A stretch of DNA of 64,000 bases, taken from Sphingopyxis microcysteis (lineage in GTDB: Bacteria; Pseudomonadota; Alphaproteobacteria; Sphingomonadales; Sphingomonadaceae). Positions within the stretch are counted from its first letter, which is position 1, and the number at the start of each line of letters is the position of its first letter. The notes under the pieces were generated by a model. It did not search any database. It was given only the letters and a program-made list of their open reading frames with translations, and was not told the DNA's origin. The stretch covers positions 1,302,001 to 1,366,000 of the forward strand of contig NZ_JAANYY010000002.1 in assembly GCF_012274265.1 (NCBI RefSeq), given 5' to 3'. Both the position numbers and the translations under genes were made by a program. Positions 52,529 through 61,498 of this stretch are shown here, one piece after another.

Positions 52529-54202
52529 TCAGGCGATACGCGGCAGTTCGTTGAACTGGTGGAACGGCGGCGGGCTCGACAGCGTCCACTCGAGCGTCGT
52601 CGCGCCTTCGCCCCACGGGTTGTCGGCGGCCTTCTTGCCGGCAGCCAGCGACCACAGGATATTGACGAAGAAGATCAGCACGCCGACCGCCATGATGACA
52701 TAGCCGTAGGACGAGATCAGGTGCCAATAGGCATAGGCATCGGGATAGTCCGGATAACGGCGCGGCATGCCCTGCTGACCCAGGAAATGCTGGGGGAAGA
52801 ACAGGACGTTCACGCCGATGAAGAAGATCCAGAAGTGCAGCTGGCCCAGGAACTCGTTGTACATCCGTCCCGACATTTTCGGGAACCAGTAATAGAAACC
52901 GGCAAACAGCGAGAACACGGCGCCCAGCGACAGCACATAGTGGAAGTGAGCCACGACATAATAGGTGTCGTGCAGGTTGGTGTCGACGCCGCCATTGGCG
53001 AGCACGACGCCGGTCACGCCGCCCACGGTGAACATGAAGATGAAGCCCAAGGACCAGACCATCGGGGTCTTGAAGCTCATCGAACCGCCCCACATGGTGG
53101 CGATCCAGCTGAAAATCTTGATACCCGTGGGGACCGCAATGACCATCGTCGCCGCGGTGAAGTACATCTTGAGGTTCACAGACATGCCGACGGTGAACAT
53201 GTGGTGCGCCCACACGATGAAGCCGACGACGCCGATCGCGACCATGGCATAGGCCATGCCGAGATAACCGAACACCGGCTTCTTGCTGAAGGTCGAGATG
53301 ATCTGGCTGACGATGCCGAAGCCCGGCAGGATCATGATGTACACTTCGGGGTGACCGAAGAACCAGAAGAGATGCTGGTAGAGAACGGGGTCGCCGCCGC
53401 CAGCAGCATCATAGAAAGTGGTACCGAAGTTGCGGTCGGTCAGCAGCATGGTGATCGCCGCCGCCAGAACCGGCAGCGCGAGCAGCAGCAGGAAGGCAGT
53501 GACAAGCACCGACCACACGAACAGCGGCATCTTGTGGATGGTCATCCCCGGTGCGCGCATGTTGAAAATGGTGGTGATGAAGTTGATCGCGCCCAGAATC
53601 GACGCCGCACCCGCAAGGTGGAGCGAGAAGATCGCCATATCGACCGCCGGACCCGCCGACCCACTGGTCGACAGCGGCGCGTAAACCGTCCAGCCGGTGC
53701 CGGCGCCAAGCCCGCTGCCGCCCGGAACGAACATCGAGCCGACCAGCATGACGAACGCGACGAAGGTCAGCCAGAAGCTGACATTGTTCATGCGCGGGAA
53801 CGCCATGTCGGGCGCACCGATCATTAGCGGCACGAACCAGTTGCCGAAACCGCCGATCATCGCGGGCATGACCATGAAGAACACCATGATCAGGCCGTGC
53901 GCCGTGATCATCACGTTCCAGAAATGCTTGCCCTGCACTTCGCTTGCGGCGGGGTCAAAGAATTGCGCCCAGCCGGTCAGATACTGGATGCCCGGCTCGG
54001 CCAGTTCCCAGCGCATCATGCCCGAAATCACGCCGCCGACGATACCGGCGACGATCGCAAAGATCAGGTAGAGGGTGCCGATGTCCTTGTGGTTCGTCGA
54101 CATGAACCAGCGGACGAAAAAGCCCGGCGTATCGTGATCATGGTCGTCATGCGCGTGATCGGCATGGCCATGGGCGGGTGCAGTTGCGGCAATATCGGTC
54201 AT
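52529..54202 (-). CDS. ctaD: Cytochrome c oxidase subunit I
   Basis: Catalytic subunit of the aa3 oxidase, reducing oxygen to water and pumping protons; 557 residues with twelve membrane helices. It has the low-spin and high-spin heme ligands '[20 protein letters not shown]' and '[13 protein letters not shown]', the CuB-site '[17 protein letters not shown]' with the His-Tyr pair, '[10 protein letters not shown]', and the D-channel start in '[11 protein letters not shown]'. Before helix 1 there is an Asp/His-rich segment (about residues 9-26) that could bind metal, followed by the standard '[14 protein letters not shown]'. It lies 15 bp after ctaC. Confidence 0.99.
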   Translation of the reverse strand: MTDIAATAPAHGHADHAHDDHDHDTPGFFVRWFMSTNHKDIGTLYLIFAIVAGIVGGVISGMMRWELAEPGIQYLTGWAQFFDPAASEVQGKHFWNVMITAHGLIMVFFMVMPAMIGGFGNWFVPLMIGAPDMAFPRMNNVSFWLTFVAFVMLVGSMFVPGGSGLGAGTGWTVYAPLSTSGSAGPAVDMAIFSLHLAGAASILGAINFITTIFNMRAPGMTIHKMPLFVWSVLVTAFLLLLALPVLAAAITMLLTDRNFGTTFYDAAGGGDPVLYQHLFWFFGHPEVYIMILPGFGIVSQIISTFSKKPVFGYLGMAYAMVAIGVVGFIVWAHHMFTVGMSVNLKMYFTAATMVIAVPTGIKIFSWIATMWGGSMSFKTPMVWSLGFIFMFTVGGVTGVVLANGGVDTNLHDTYYVVAHFHYVLSLGAVFSLFAGFYYWFPKMSGRMYNEFLGQLHFWIFFIGVNVLFFPQHFLGQQGMPRRYPDYPDAYAYWHLISSYGYVIMAVGVLIFFVNILWSLAAGKKAADNPWGEGATTLEWTLSSPPPFHQFNELPRIA

Positions 54203-54217
54203 CTGTCGGACCCCTTA

Positions 54218-55315
54218 TTAATTCTTGGCAGCCGGTGCAGCGGCAGGCGCCGCTGCCGGTGCAGCTTCGGTCGTGGTGGCGGCCGGCGTCGCGGCCGGCG
54301 CAGCAGCGGCAGGTGTCGGCGCAGCAACAGCGGGCGCTGCAGCGGCGACAACCGGACCGGCCGGATTGCCGCCCTTCGAGCGGACCCAGGCTTCCCACTT
54401 GTCGACCGGCAGAACCTCGACCGCAATCGGCATATAGCCATGATCAACGCCGCAAAGTTCCGAACATTGGCCGTAATAGACGCCAACCTTGTTCGCGGTG
54501 AACGTCGTTTCGTTGGCGCGGCCAGGGACCGCATCCATCTTCGTCCAGAAGGCCGGGACGGCAAAGCTGTGGATCACGTCGGCGCCGGTGATGATGAGCT
54601 TCACCTGACGACCGACGGGTACGACCATGCGGTTGTCGACGGCCAGCTGGTGCGGTTCACCGGCGGCATCGGCCTGTTCCTTGGTCAGCATCTTCGACAC
54701 ATATTCGCCGATGCCCTGGTCGGGATAGGCATAGCCCCAATACCATTGGTATCCGGTGACCTTGATCGTCAGCGCTTCCTTCTTCGGCGGCTCATATTGC
54801 TGCGCGAGCAGGCGGATCGACGGCACCGCAATCACCGCGAGGATCAGCACCGGAATCGCGGTCCAGATGATTTCGATGAAGGTGTTGTGCGTCGTCTTCG
54901 ACGGGACCGGGTTCGCTTTGGCGCGGTAGCGGAACACCACCCAGAGCAGCAGGCCGAGAACGAACAGCGTGATCACCGTGATCACCGGCAACAGGATGAC
55001 ATGATTGAACCAATAGGCCTGTTCGCCGACCGGGCTGACCTGCGGCTGGAAATCGATACCGGCATCGATCGGCTGACCAACCCCCGGGGTCGGCTTCATC
55101 GGCACATAGGTCGCGTCGCCAGCCGGGACCGCCGCCTCGGTTGCCGCGGGCGCAGCCGCCGGGGCGGCCGCGTCGGTCGCAACCGGCGCCGGATTCGCCA
55201 CGGGTGCCGCAGCAGGGGCTTCGGCCGGAGCCGCCGCCGGTGCCTGCGCATGACTGGCGCCCACTGCGCCAAGCGACAAAGCCGCCGCAATTACAAGGGT
55301 TTTCAAGCTCTTCAT
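54218..55315 (-). CDS. ctaC: Cytochrome c oxidase subunit II with Ala/Pro-rich flanks
   Basis: CuA-bearing electron entry subunit, 365 residues from the ATG at 55315; the open frame up to 55549 is not coding. A signal peptide ends at Ala-Gln-Ala (about 24), then an Ala/Pro/Val/Glu-rich stretch (about 25-68). Two membrane helices (about 92-170) precede the cupredoxin domain with a complete CuA motif 'CSELCGVDHGYM', the distal His in 'GADVIHSFAVP', and 'GYQWYWGYAY'. The C-terminal 45 residues are again Ala/Pro/Thr-rich, so the oxidase core is framed by low-complexity sequence on both sides; its role is unknown. Confidence 0.98.
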   Translation of the reverse strand: MKSLKTLVIAAALSLGAVGASHAQAPAAAPAEAPAAAPVANPAPVATDAAAPAAAPAATEAAVPAGDATYVPMKPTPGVGQPIDAGIDFQPQVSPVGEQAYWFNHVILLPVITVITLFVLGLLLWVVFRYRAKANPVPSKTTHNTFIEIIWTAIPVLILAVIAVPSIRLLAQQYEPPKKEALTIKVTGYQWYWGYAYPDQGIGEYVSKMLTKEQADAAGEPHQLAVDNRMVVPVGRQVKLIITGADVIHSFAVPAFWTKMDAVPGRANETTFTANKVGVYYGQCSELCGVDHGYMPIAVEVLPVDKWEAWVRSKGGNPAGPVVAAAAPAVAAPTPAAAAPAATPAATTTEAAPAAAPAAAPAAKN

Positions 55316-55547
55316 AAGACTGGTGCCGCCCGTTGCCTGTTGTTCTTTATCACATTTCACCCCTCTTCGGCGGCGGTCGGACAAGCGTCGCGACAGCCGG
55401 AGGATGGGCTGAATCTCGCGGGCGCTATAGACCCGCTTGCCGCTTGCCTCAAGCATCTCTAACACTATTTTGCGGCTGGATAATCTTCGCCGCCAAAACC
55501 CGGTCGTCCGCGCAGGACGACGCACTGGACAAAAGAACAATTCTCCC
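55316..55547. promoter_or_regulatory. Divergent promoter region of ctaC and pyrE
   Basis: This 232-bp gap separates the leftward oxidase cluster from the rightward pyrE cluster. The region near 55440-55500 is locally AT-richer, but I could not assign -35/-10 boxes with confidence. The pyrE ATG (55548) has no strong ribosome site. Confidence 0.4.
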
Positions 55548-56132
55548 ATGACTGATGACGAAATCCTGGCCGAATTCCGCGCTGCCGACGCCCTGCTCCA
55601 AGGGCATTTCCTGCTGTCGTCGGGCCGCCACAGCGAATATTACCTGCAATGCGCGCGCGTGCTGATGGATACGGAGCGCGCCGGACGCCTCGCGATCGCC
55701 CTCGCCGCCAAGCTGCCGCGCGAGCTCAAACAGGCGATCGACATCGTCGTGTCGCCCGCAATGGGCGGTGTCATCATCGGCCATGAAATGGGGCGTGCAC
55801 TCGGCAAACCCGCGATTTTCGTCGAGCGCCCGACCGGCACCTTCGAGCTGCGCCGCGGCTTCACGATCGAACCCGGCGCCAAGGTGCTGATGGTCGAGGA
55901 TGTCGTGACCACCGGCCTGTCGTCGCGTGAAGCCATGGCCTGCGTGACCGCCGCGGGCGGCGAAGTGGTCGCCGAGGCGGCGCTCGTCGATCGTTCGGCG
56001 GGCAGCAACATCGACCTTGGCGTCCCCTTCTATCCGCTCGTCGCGATCAACTTCCCGACCTATGCGGCGGACGAGCTCCCCGAACATCTCGCCGGTACGC
56101 CGGCGATCAAGCCCGGAAGCCGCGCGAATTGA
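55548..56132 (+). CDS. pyrE: Orotate phosphoribosyltransferase
   Basis: Pyrimidine synthesis enzyme, orotate plus PRPP to orotidine monophosphate; 194 residues from the ATG at 55548. The PRPP motif '[15 protein letters not shown]' (about 104-118) is intact, and '[19 protein letters not shown]' near the N-terminus carries the substrate loop. The family length is usually about 190-215. The open frame extends upstream to 55437 without a better start. It overlaps the pdxJ start by 4 bp, so the two are translationally coupled. Confidence 0.97.
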   Translation: MTDDEILAEFRAADALLQGHFLLSSGRHSEYYLQCARVLMDTERAGRLAIALAAKLPRELKQAIDIVVSPAMGGVIIGHEMGRALGKPAIFVERPTGTFELRRGFTIEPGAKVLMVEDVVTTGLSSREAMACVTAAGGEVVAEAALVDRSAGSNIDLGVPFYPLVAINFPTYAADELPEHLAGTPAIKPGSRAN

Positions 56133-56860
56133 CGGGTCGCCTTCGCCTGGGGGTCAACATCGACCATGTTGCGACGATCCGCAACGCCCGCGGCGGCGAG
56201 CATCCCGACCCGGTGCGCGCTGCCGAAATCGTCGCATCGGTCGGCGGCGACGGCATCACCGCGCATCTGCGCGAGGACCGGCGCCACATCCGCGACGACG
56301 ACCTCGCGCGCATCCAGGCGGCGACCGACCTGCCGCTCAATCTCGAAATGGCGGCGACCGACGAGATGGTCGCAATCGCGCTGCGCCATAAGCCGCACGC
56401 GGCGTGCATCGTCCCCGAAAAGCGCGAGGAGCGCACGACCGAGGGCGGGCTCGACGCCGCGGGGCAGCATAACCACCTTGCCCCGATCGTCTCGCGCCTC
56501 GCCGACGCGGGCATTCGCGTCAGCCTGTTCATCGAGCCCGATCCGCGCCAGATCGAGGCCGCGATGCGGCTGCGCGCGCCAGTGGTGGAATTTCACACCG
56601 GCCGCTACGCGCATTGCGACGGCGAGGAACGCGCGGTCGAGATGCGCCGCATCGCCGATGCCGCGGCTCTCGCGTGGAAGAACGGCATCGAACCCCATGC
56701 GGGACACGGCCTGACCTATGAGAATGTCGTCCCCGTCGCCGCGATCCCGCAGCTCGCCGAGCTCAACATCGGCCATTATCTGATCGGCGAGGCGATCTTT
56801 ACCGGCCTCGAAGATGCGGTGCGCCGGATGCGGGTGCTGATGGACGAGGCGCGAGGGTGA
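56129..56860 (+). CDS. pdxJ: Pyridoxine 5'-phosphate synthase
   Basis: Last enzyme of the DXP-dependent vitamin B6 pathway; 243 residues. It starts with TTG at 56129 overlapping the pyrE stop. The signature '[20 protein letters not shown]' opens the TIM barrel; '[20 protein letters not shown]', '[15 protein letters not shown]', 'VEFHTGRYA' and '[13 protein letters not shown]' cover the active-site loops. All these conserved residues are present. A palindromic repeat unit follows before acpS. Confidence 0.97.
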   Translation: MTGRLRLGVNIDHVATIRNARGGEHPDPVRAAEIVASVGGDGITAHLREDRRHIRDDDLARIQAATDLPLNLEMAATDEMVAIALRHKPHAACIVPEKREERTTEGGLDAAGQHNHLAPIVSRLADAGIRVSLFIEPDPRQIEAAMRLRAPVVEFHTGRYAHCDGEERAVEMRRIADAAALAWKNGIEPHAGHGLTYENVVPVAAIPQLAELNIGHYLIGEAIFTGLEDAVRRMRVLMDEARG

Positions 56861-56878
56861 GCGTGACCAGGGCCAGAT

Positions 56879-57010
56879 CCTCCCTGTGGCGCAGCCATGG
56901 GGAGGTGGCAGCGCGAAGCGCTGACGGAGGGGCAAATGGCGCTACGTCGCAGCCCCTCCACCCCGCCCTTCGGGCGCGGTCCCCCTCCCCATCGCTTCGC
57001 GACAGGGAGG
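56879..57010. repeat. Palindromic interspersed repeat between pdxJ and acpS
   Basis: Two 27-bp arms (56879-56905 and 56984-57010) are inverted copies matching at 24 positions, enclosing 78 bp with further GC-rich hairpins around 56930-56975. The outer ends are CCTCCCTG. The right arm ends in AGGGAGG, which serves as the ribosome binding site of the acpS gene 7 bp downstream. Elements of this REP-like kind are common in sphingomonad genomes; no transposase is encoded here. Confidence 0.75.
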
Positions 57011-57017
57011 ATTTCAG

Positions 57018-57419
57018 TTGATCATCGGCCTCGGCTCCGACCTCTGCAATATCGAGCGCATCCAGAACTCGCTCGACCGCTTCGGTGAACGCTTCGAGCA
57101 ACGCGTCTTCACCGACGTCGAACGGGCCAAGGCCGCGCGCCGACCGTTCACTCGCGCGGGTACCTACGCGAAACGCTTCGCCGCCAAGGAAGCCTTCTCG
57201 AAAGCGGTCGGCACCGGCTTCAAGCGCGGGGTGTTCATGAAGGACATCGGCGTCGTCAACGCCCCCTCCGGCGCGCCGACGCTGGCGCTGACCGGCGGCG
57301 CCGCCGAACGGCTGGCGGCGATGATCCCGGCGGGACACAGCGCCCATATTCATCTCACCCTGACCGACGATCACCCCTGGGCGCAGGCATTCGTCATTAT
57401 CGAAGCGATCAAGGACTGA
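57018..57419 (+). CDS. acpS: Holo-[acyl-carrier-protein] synthase
   Basis: Transfers 4'-phosphopantetheine from CoA to acyl carrier protein; 133 residues. It starts with TTG at 57018 behind AGGGAGG contributed by the repeat element. The magnesium ligands D8 (in '[12 protein letters not shown]') and E58 (in '[15 protein letters not shown]', 53-67) are present. The length is typical. It lies in the conserved pdxJ-acpS-lepB order and is followed by lepB after 7 bp. Confidence 0.96.
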   Translation: MIIGLGSDLCNIERIQNSLDRFGERFEQRVFTDVERAKAARRPFTRAGTYAKRFAAKEAFSKAVGTGFKRGVFMKDIGVVNAPSGAPTLALTGGAAERLAAMIPAGHSAHIHLTLTDDHPWAQAFVIIEAIKD

Positions 57420-57426
57420 CGGCATT

Positions 57427-58269
57427 ATGGCGAAGGGCAAAGCAAAGGACGACGGCAGCTGGGGCAAGCTTATCCGCGACATCGTGGTGATCCTGCTGCT
57501 CGTGCTGGGCATCCACAGCTGCGTCGCCAAACCCTTCTATATCCCGTCCGATTCGATGATGCCGGTGCTGCGCAACGGCGACCGACTGATCGTGAGCAAA
57601 TTTCCCTATGGCTGGTCCTACGCTTCGGTCAGCTTTCACCTCGCCCCCAAGACCGAAGGCCGCTGGTTCGCCAAGCTGCCCGAGCGCGGCGACATCGTCG
57701 TCCTCGAACATCCGGTCACCCGGGTCGATTATATCAAGCGCGTGATCGGCCTTCCCGGCGACACCATCCAGCTGACCAACGGCGAACTCAGCATCAACGG
57801 CAAGCCGGTGAAGCGCGAAGTCCAGCCGCTGCTATCGATCCCGGTCGATCCGAACCTGCCCAGCGGCGACAGCAGCCTCGACCGCTTCATCACCCGCGGC
57901 GCTGACGGGCGCGAAACGCTCGAACTGCCGATCGTGCGCGAAACGCTGCCCGGCGGCGCGACCTTCGACACGATCGATATGGGCCCGGGGTACACCACCG
58001 ACGATTATGGCCCGATCAAGGTGCCGGCCGACCATCTGTTCCTGATGGGCGACAACCGCGACGGAAGCGCCGACAGCCGGGTCGACACGTCGCAAAAGGG
58101 GTTGGGCGGCCCCGTGCCGTTCGACGTGATCGCGGGCCGGGCAGAGATCATCAGCTTTTCGACCGACGGTACCGCGGTGTGGTATAACCCGCTCAGCTGG
58201 TTCAATGCGCTGCGCTCGGGCCGCGCGGGAACCGACCTGCGGCCCGAACGTAGCAGCACAGCAAAATAG
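57427..58269 (+). CDS. lepB: Signal peptidase I
   Basis: Inner-membrane protease removing Sec/Tat signal peptides; 280 residues. One membrane helix at about 16-34 is followed by the catalytic Ser 43 in 'YIPSDSMMPVL' and the general-base Lys 104 in 'DYIKRVIGLPGD'. The later blocks 'LFLMGDNRDGSADSR' and 'VIAGRAEIISFSTDGTAVW' are also present. It has a single N-terminal helix, as in most alphaproteobacteria, rather than the two of E. coli. The rnc and era genes often found behind lepB are not here; an AI-2E family gene follows. Confidence 0.97.
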   Translation: MAKGKAKDDGSWGKLIRDIVVILLLVLGIHSCVAKPFYIPSDSMMPVLRNGDRLIVSKFPYGWSYASVSFHLAPKTEGRWFAKLPERGDIVVLEHPVTRVDYIKRVIGLPGDTIQLTNGELSINGKPVKREVQPLLSIPVDPNLPSGDSSLDRFITRGADGRETLELPIVRETLPGGATFDTIDMGPGYTTDDYGPIKVPADHLFLMGDNRDGSADSRVDTSQKGLGGPVPFDVIAGRAEIISFSTDGTAVWYNPLSWFNALRSGRAGTDLRPERSSTAK

Positions 58270-58280
58270 GGAGCGCGGGC

Positions 58281-59393
58281 ATGGTGGAGCGGGTCGAGCG
58301 AAAAGAACGCGCTCAGGCGCGCGCCAAGGCGACCGCCAACGCCCCCGGCCCCACCGAAATCCGCAGCCATCTGGTCCGCACCGAATTGCTGAAGGCCAGC
58401 GTGTGGCTCGGCCTCGCGCTGCTGATCGCGGCGTGCGTCGTGCTGATCCAGCCCATCCTGCTGATCTTTGCGGCGATCGTCATGGCGTCGATGCTCGACG
58501 GCGGCACGCGCCTGCTCGGCCGCATATTGCCGATCGCGCGCGGCTGGCGGCTGGCGATCGTGTGCCTGTCGCTGCTGGCCTTTCTGGCGTGGACCGCGAT
58601 GTTTGCCGGATCCCAGATCGCCAGCCAGGCGGCGACGCTGCAACAGGTCATCATGGTCCAGGTCGAACGGATCGCGGCCTGGGCCGCCGATCATGGCATG
58701 GGCAATTTCCAGATCGATACCAAGACGATTGCCGACAATATCGCGGGCACCGTGGGCCGCGTCACCGCCGCGGTCGGCACGGTGCTGGGCGCGCTGACCA
58801 GCCTGGTGATGATTGTCGTGCTGGGAATTTTCATCGCCATCGAACCGCGACTGTACGAACGCGGCGTCGCCTGGATGCTGCCGATGAAGCATCGCGAGAA
58901 TTTCTATATCACCACCGCGCGCATGGGTTTCACCCTCCGCCGCCTGATGGCGGGCCGCCTGCTCGGCATGCTGGTCGAAGGCATTGGGACATGGCTCGCG
59001 TGCCTCGCGGTCGGCATCCCGATGGCGGCACTGATGGGCCTCCTAACCGGTCTGCTCGCCTTCATCCCCAATATCGGCGCGATCGTGTCGGGGGTGCTGC
59101 TGGTGCTCGTCGGCTTTTCAGCGGGGACCGATGCGGGACTATGGGCGATCGTCATCTATCTGGTGGTCCAGACCGTCGATGGCTATCTGATCGTGCCGAT
59201 GGTGGCGAAAAAGACTGTCGACCTTGCCCCCGCCCTTGTGCTCGGCGCACAAATCCTGCTCGGCGCGCTGCTCGGCATCATGGGCCTGTTCCTGGCCGAC
59301 CCGATCGTCGCGATGATCAAGGTCGCGCTGGAGCGCGAGGCGGAGAGGAATGCCGGGGCAGCGCCCAAGGATGCGAAGGCGGCGGCAGTCTGA
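58281..59393 (+). CDS. AI-2E/PerM family membrane protein
   Basis: Polytopic membrane protein, 370 residues, with about eight hydrophobic helices arranged as in the YdiK/PerM/TqsA family: paired helices near the N-terminus (about 35-110), a periplasmic helical region (about 115-165), and the cluster 'LMAGRLLGMLVEGIGTWLACLAVGIP', 'GLLAFIPNIGAIVSGVLLVLVGF', 'IVPMVAKKTVDLAPALVLGAQILLGALLG' towards the end. Members are reported to export AI-2 or to act in permease-like or sodium-proton roles; the actual function here is unknown. The gene follows lepB by 11 bp. Confidence 0.9.
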   Translation: MVERVERKERAQARAKATANAPGPTEIRSHLVRTELLKASVWLGLALLIAACVVLIQPILLIFAAIVMASMLDGGTRLLGRILPIARGWRLAIVCLSLLAFLAWTAMFAGSQIASQAATLQQVIMVQVERIAAWAADHGMGNFQIDTKTIADNIAGTVGRVTAAVGTVLGALTSLVMIVVLGIFIAIEPRLYERGVAWMLPMKHRENFYITTARMGFTLRRLMAGRLLGMLVEGIGTWLACLAVGIPMAALMGLLTGLLAFIPNIGAIVSGVLLVLVGFSAGTDAGLWAIVIYLVVQTVDGYLIVPMVAKKTVDLAPALVLGAQILLGALLGIMGLFLADPIVAMIKVALEREAERNAGAAPKDAKAAAV

Positions 59394-59418
59394 AAACCAT
59401 CGCCCCTCTTTTTCAGCT

Positions 59419-59497
59419 CGTCATCCCGGCGAAGGCCGGGATCTCACCCGATCGTCCTAACGCAACTGGCGAGATCCCGGCCTTCGCCGGGATGACG
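59419..59497. repeat. Perfect 27-bp inverted repeat between convergent genes
   Basis: The arms 59419-59445 and 59471-59497 are exact inverses across 25 bp. Each arm also folds alone (CCCGGC-GAAG-GCCGGG), so two small hairpins or one large stem can form. It lies between the convergent AI-2E and FKBP genes and may stop transcription from both sides. The sequence resembles repeats widely scattered in alphaproteobacterial genomes. Confidence 0.85.
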
Positions 59498-59527
59498 GGA
59501 ATACAACCGGGATAATGGAAATCAGGG

Positions 59528-60058
59528 TCAGGGTTGCGGCGCACCCGGCGGCGGACCCGCGGGAGCAGCGCCGCCCGGCGCGCCCTGCATCATCTGTTGC
59601 TGCTGCATCATCTGCTGCTGCATCGCGCGAACCTCGGCCTCCGACCGGTAGTCGAGCAGGGTCACGGTAAAGTGCAGCGTGCTGTTCGCCGGGATCGGGC
59701 CGGTCGCGCGGTCGCCATAGCCGAGCTGCGGCGGAATGGTGATCTTGTACTCGCCGCCCTTCTTCATCCGGGTCAGCGCCTCGGAAAAGCCGGGAACGAC
59801 GCCCGCGACCTGCATCGGCGCCTGTTCATTGGCGTCGAAGACGGTGCCGTCGTCCAGCTTGCCCTCATATTTCACCAGCACGACATCGGCGCGGGTCGGG
59901 CTCGCACCGGTGCCTTCCTTGACGACTTCGAACCCGATGCGCGGGGTCATGTGCCAGGCAAAGGCGGCGCCGAGGGCGAGCAGTGTCAAGAGGCCGAACC
60001 ACATCAGCCACAAGCCGCTTTTGCTCACGGGGCGCAAGGGAACCGTCGTCACGCTCAT
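59528..60058 (-). CDS. FKBP-type peptidyl-prolyl isomerase, membrane-anchored
   Basis: Prolyl isomerase/chaperone, about 176 residues from the ATG at 60058 (AAGGA upstream; open frame to 60094). One membrane helix (about 17-35) anchors it. The FKBP domain spans about 45-140: 'DVVLVKYEGKLDDGTVFDAN', 'VVPGFSEALTRMKKGGEYKI', 'PPQLGYGDRATGPIPANSTLHFTVTLL', with the family's aromatic and aspartate pocket positions preserved. The C-terminal 35 residues are Gln/Met-rich, then Gly/Pro/Ala-rich, a tail without known role. It faces the convergent AI-2E gene and precedes nothing on its strand within 1 kb except rpsU upstream. Confidence 0.94.
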   Translation of the reverse strand: MSVTTVPLRPVSKSGLWLMWFGLLTLLALGAAFAWHMTPRIGFEVVKEGTGASPTRADVVLVKYEGKLDDGTVFDANEQAPMQVAGVVPGFSEALTRMKKGGEYKITIPPQLGYGDRATGPIPANSTLHFTVTLLDYRSEAEVRAMQQQMMQQQQMMQGAPGGAAPAGPPPGAPQP

Positions 60059-60162
60059 CTCTGCTGATCCTTCCGCAGGCGCCCGCGGGCGCAAATGTTG
60101 GCGAGGCCTATAGGCGGTGCGGCGCGCGGCGGTCCAGAGGCATTATGCGCGCGCGCCAAACG

Positions 60163-60192
60163 AAAAAGGCGCCGCGGTTGCCCGCAGCGCCT
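60163..60192 (-). terminator. Terminator of rpsU
   Basis: On the minus strand an 11-bp stem with one G-U pair and a 4-base loop (60167-60192) is followed by four or five T, 36 bp after the rpsU stop codon. Confidence 0.85.
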
Positions 60193-60227
60193 GTTTCACG
60201 ATCCGAATCCGTCAGGATCGACGGGTC

Positions 60228-60434
60228 TTACTTGATCCCGTCGCGTTCCATCCGCTTGCGCTCCATCTTGCGGGCGCGGCGGACAGCGGCGGCGTGTTCG
60301 CGCGCGCGCTTTTCGCTGGGCTTCTCGTAATGACGGCGCAGCTTCATTTCGCGATACACGCCCTCACGCTGCAGTTTCTTCTTGAGCGCGCGAAGGGCCT
60401 GGTCGACATTATTGTCGCGAACGATGATCTGCAT
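60228..60434 (-). CDS. rpsU: 30S ribosomal protein S21
   Basis: Small ribosomal subunit protein, 68 residues, very basic. The sequence [20 protein letters not shown] begins exactly like alphaproteobacterial S21, followed by '[21 protein letters not shown]' and an Arg/Lys-rich tail '[17 protein letters not shown]'. The ATG at 60434 is clear; the longer open frame to 60695 is not coding. It is isolated by a terminator and a promoter gap of about 270 bp. Confidence 0.98.
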   Translation of the reverse strand: MQIIVRDNNVDQALRALKKKLQREGVYREMKLRRHYEKPSEKRAREHAAAVRRARKMERKRMERDGIK

Positions 60435-60706
60435 GTGCCGTGTCGTCTCCGGTTCGTCCAACGATGAACGGCAACCGGTTATCCGGTCCGCCATAAATCG
60501 CCGATATAAGGGCAATAAAAGAAGCGCCGCGAACCCGCGACGTTCCGATGGCTGCGCCGATAAGGGGATTCGCAGTAAAATGCAAGCCCCTGCGCGGCAA
60601 AGCCCCTGCCCCCGTGACCAGAGCTCTCGTCCGCTTGCGGGATTGTGTCGCCCCCTCGCCTTGTGGCATAGGTAGCAAGACGAAACTAACATCAAAGGGA
60701 CAGGCC

Positions 60707-61471
60707 ATGGCGACGCAGCTCAAGCGCAACAGCAAATATAGCGAAGCCGAGTGGACGGCGCGGCAGGAGCTGGCCGCCTGTTACCGGATTTTCGCGATGA
60801 TGGGTTGGGACGAGATGATCTTCAACCACATCACAGTGAAAGTTCCCGACGAGGACGGCGCGTTCCTGATCAACCCCTATGGCATGCATTTCAGCGAGGT
60901 CACGGCGTCGAGCCTGATCAAGATCGACATCGACGGCAACAAGCTGGACGCGGACAATCCCTGGCACGTCAACAAGGCGGGGTTCGTCCAGCACAGCCTG
61001 TTCCACCGCGTCCTGCCCGACGCGCATGCGATCATCCACACCCACACCACCGCAACGATGGCGGTGTGCGGACTGGAGGGCGGGCTGCAACCGACCAATT
61101 TCTACGCCTGCAACTTCATGGGCCAGCTCGCCTATCATGATTTCGAGGGCGTGACGGTACGCGAGGAAGAAGGCGAGCGGCTGGTGAAGAACCTCGGCGA
61201 CAAGCGCATCCTGATGCTGCGCAACCATGGCCCCGTCGTGATGGGCAAGTCGCTGTCCGACGCCTTCATCAAATATTGGGCGCTGCAACGTGCGTGCGAG
61301 ATCCAGCTCGCGACGATGAGCATGGGCAAGCCGGTGCTCGTCGATGAGGACGTCATCAAGGTCCACCAGCGCGACCTGTATATGGCGGCGATCCCCGGCC
61401 AATCGGGCAAAGCCGAATTCGACGCAATGGTGCGCAAGGTCGACAAGATCGACACGAGCTGGCGTGACTAA
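60707..61471 (+). CDS. Class II aldolase/adducin family protein
   Basis: Predicted zinc-dependent aldolase-like enzyme, 254 residues from the ATG at 60707 (AAGGGA upstream; an open frame exists to 60548). The zinc ligands appear as H-T-H in '[15 protein letters not shown]' and His in '[15 protein letters not shown]'; '[16 protein letters not shown]' and '[18 protein letters not shown]' form the substrate pocket. This branch is often annotated as aldolase without a known substrate; adducin-related members need not be enzymes. It lies rightward between rpsU and the ferredoxin-like gene, 27 bp before the latter. Confidence 0.92.
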   Translation: MATQLKRNSKYSEAEWTARQELAACYRIFAMMGWDEMIFNHITVKVPDEDGAFLINPYGMHFSEVTASSLIKIDIDGNKLDADNPWHVNKAGFVQHSLFHRVLPDAHAIIHTHTTATMAVCGLEGGLQPTNFYACNFMGQLAYHDFEGVTVREEEGERLVKNLGDKRILMLRNHGPVVMGKSLSDAFIKYWALQRACEIQLATMSMGKPVLVDEDVIKVHQRDLYMAAIPGQSGKAEFDAMVRKVDKIDTSWRD

Positions 61472-61498
61472 TCACGCGGTGACGCTAAACCGGGCGGC

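Noticed and set aside
56879-57010. Possible CRISPR or riboswitch before acpS
   Set aside because: There is only one inverted pair, no regularly spaced direct repeats, and no match to a known riboswitch pattern; a REP-like element explains it better.
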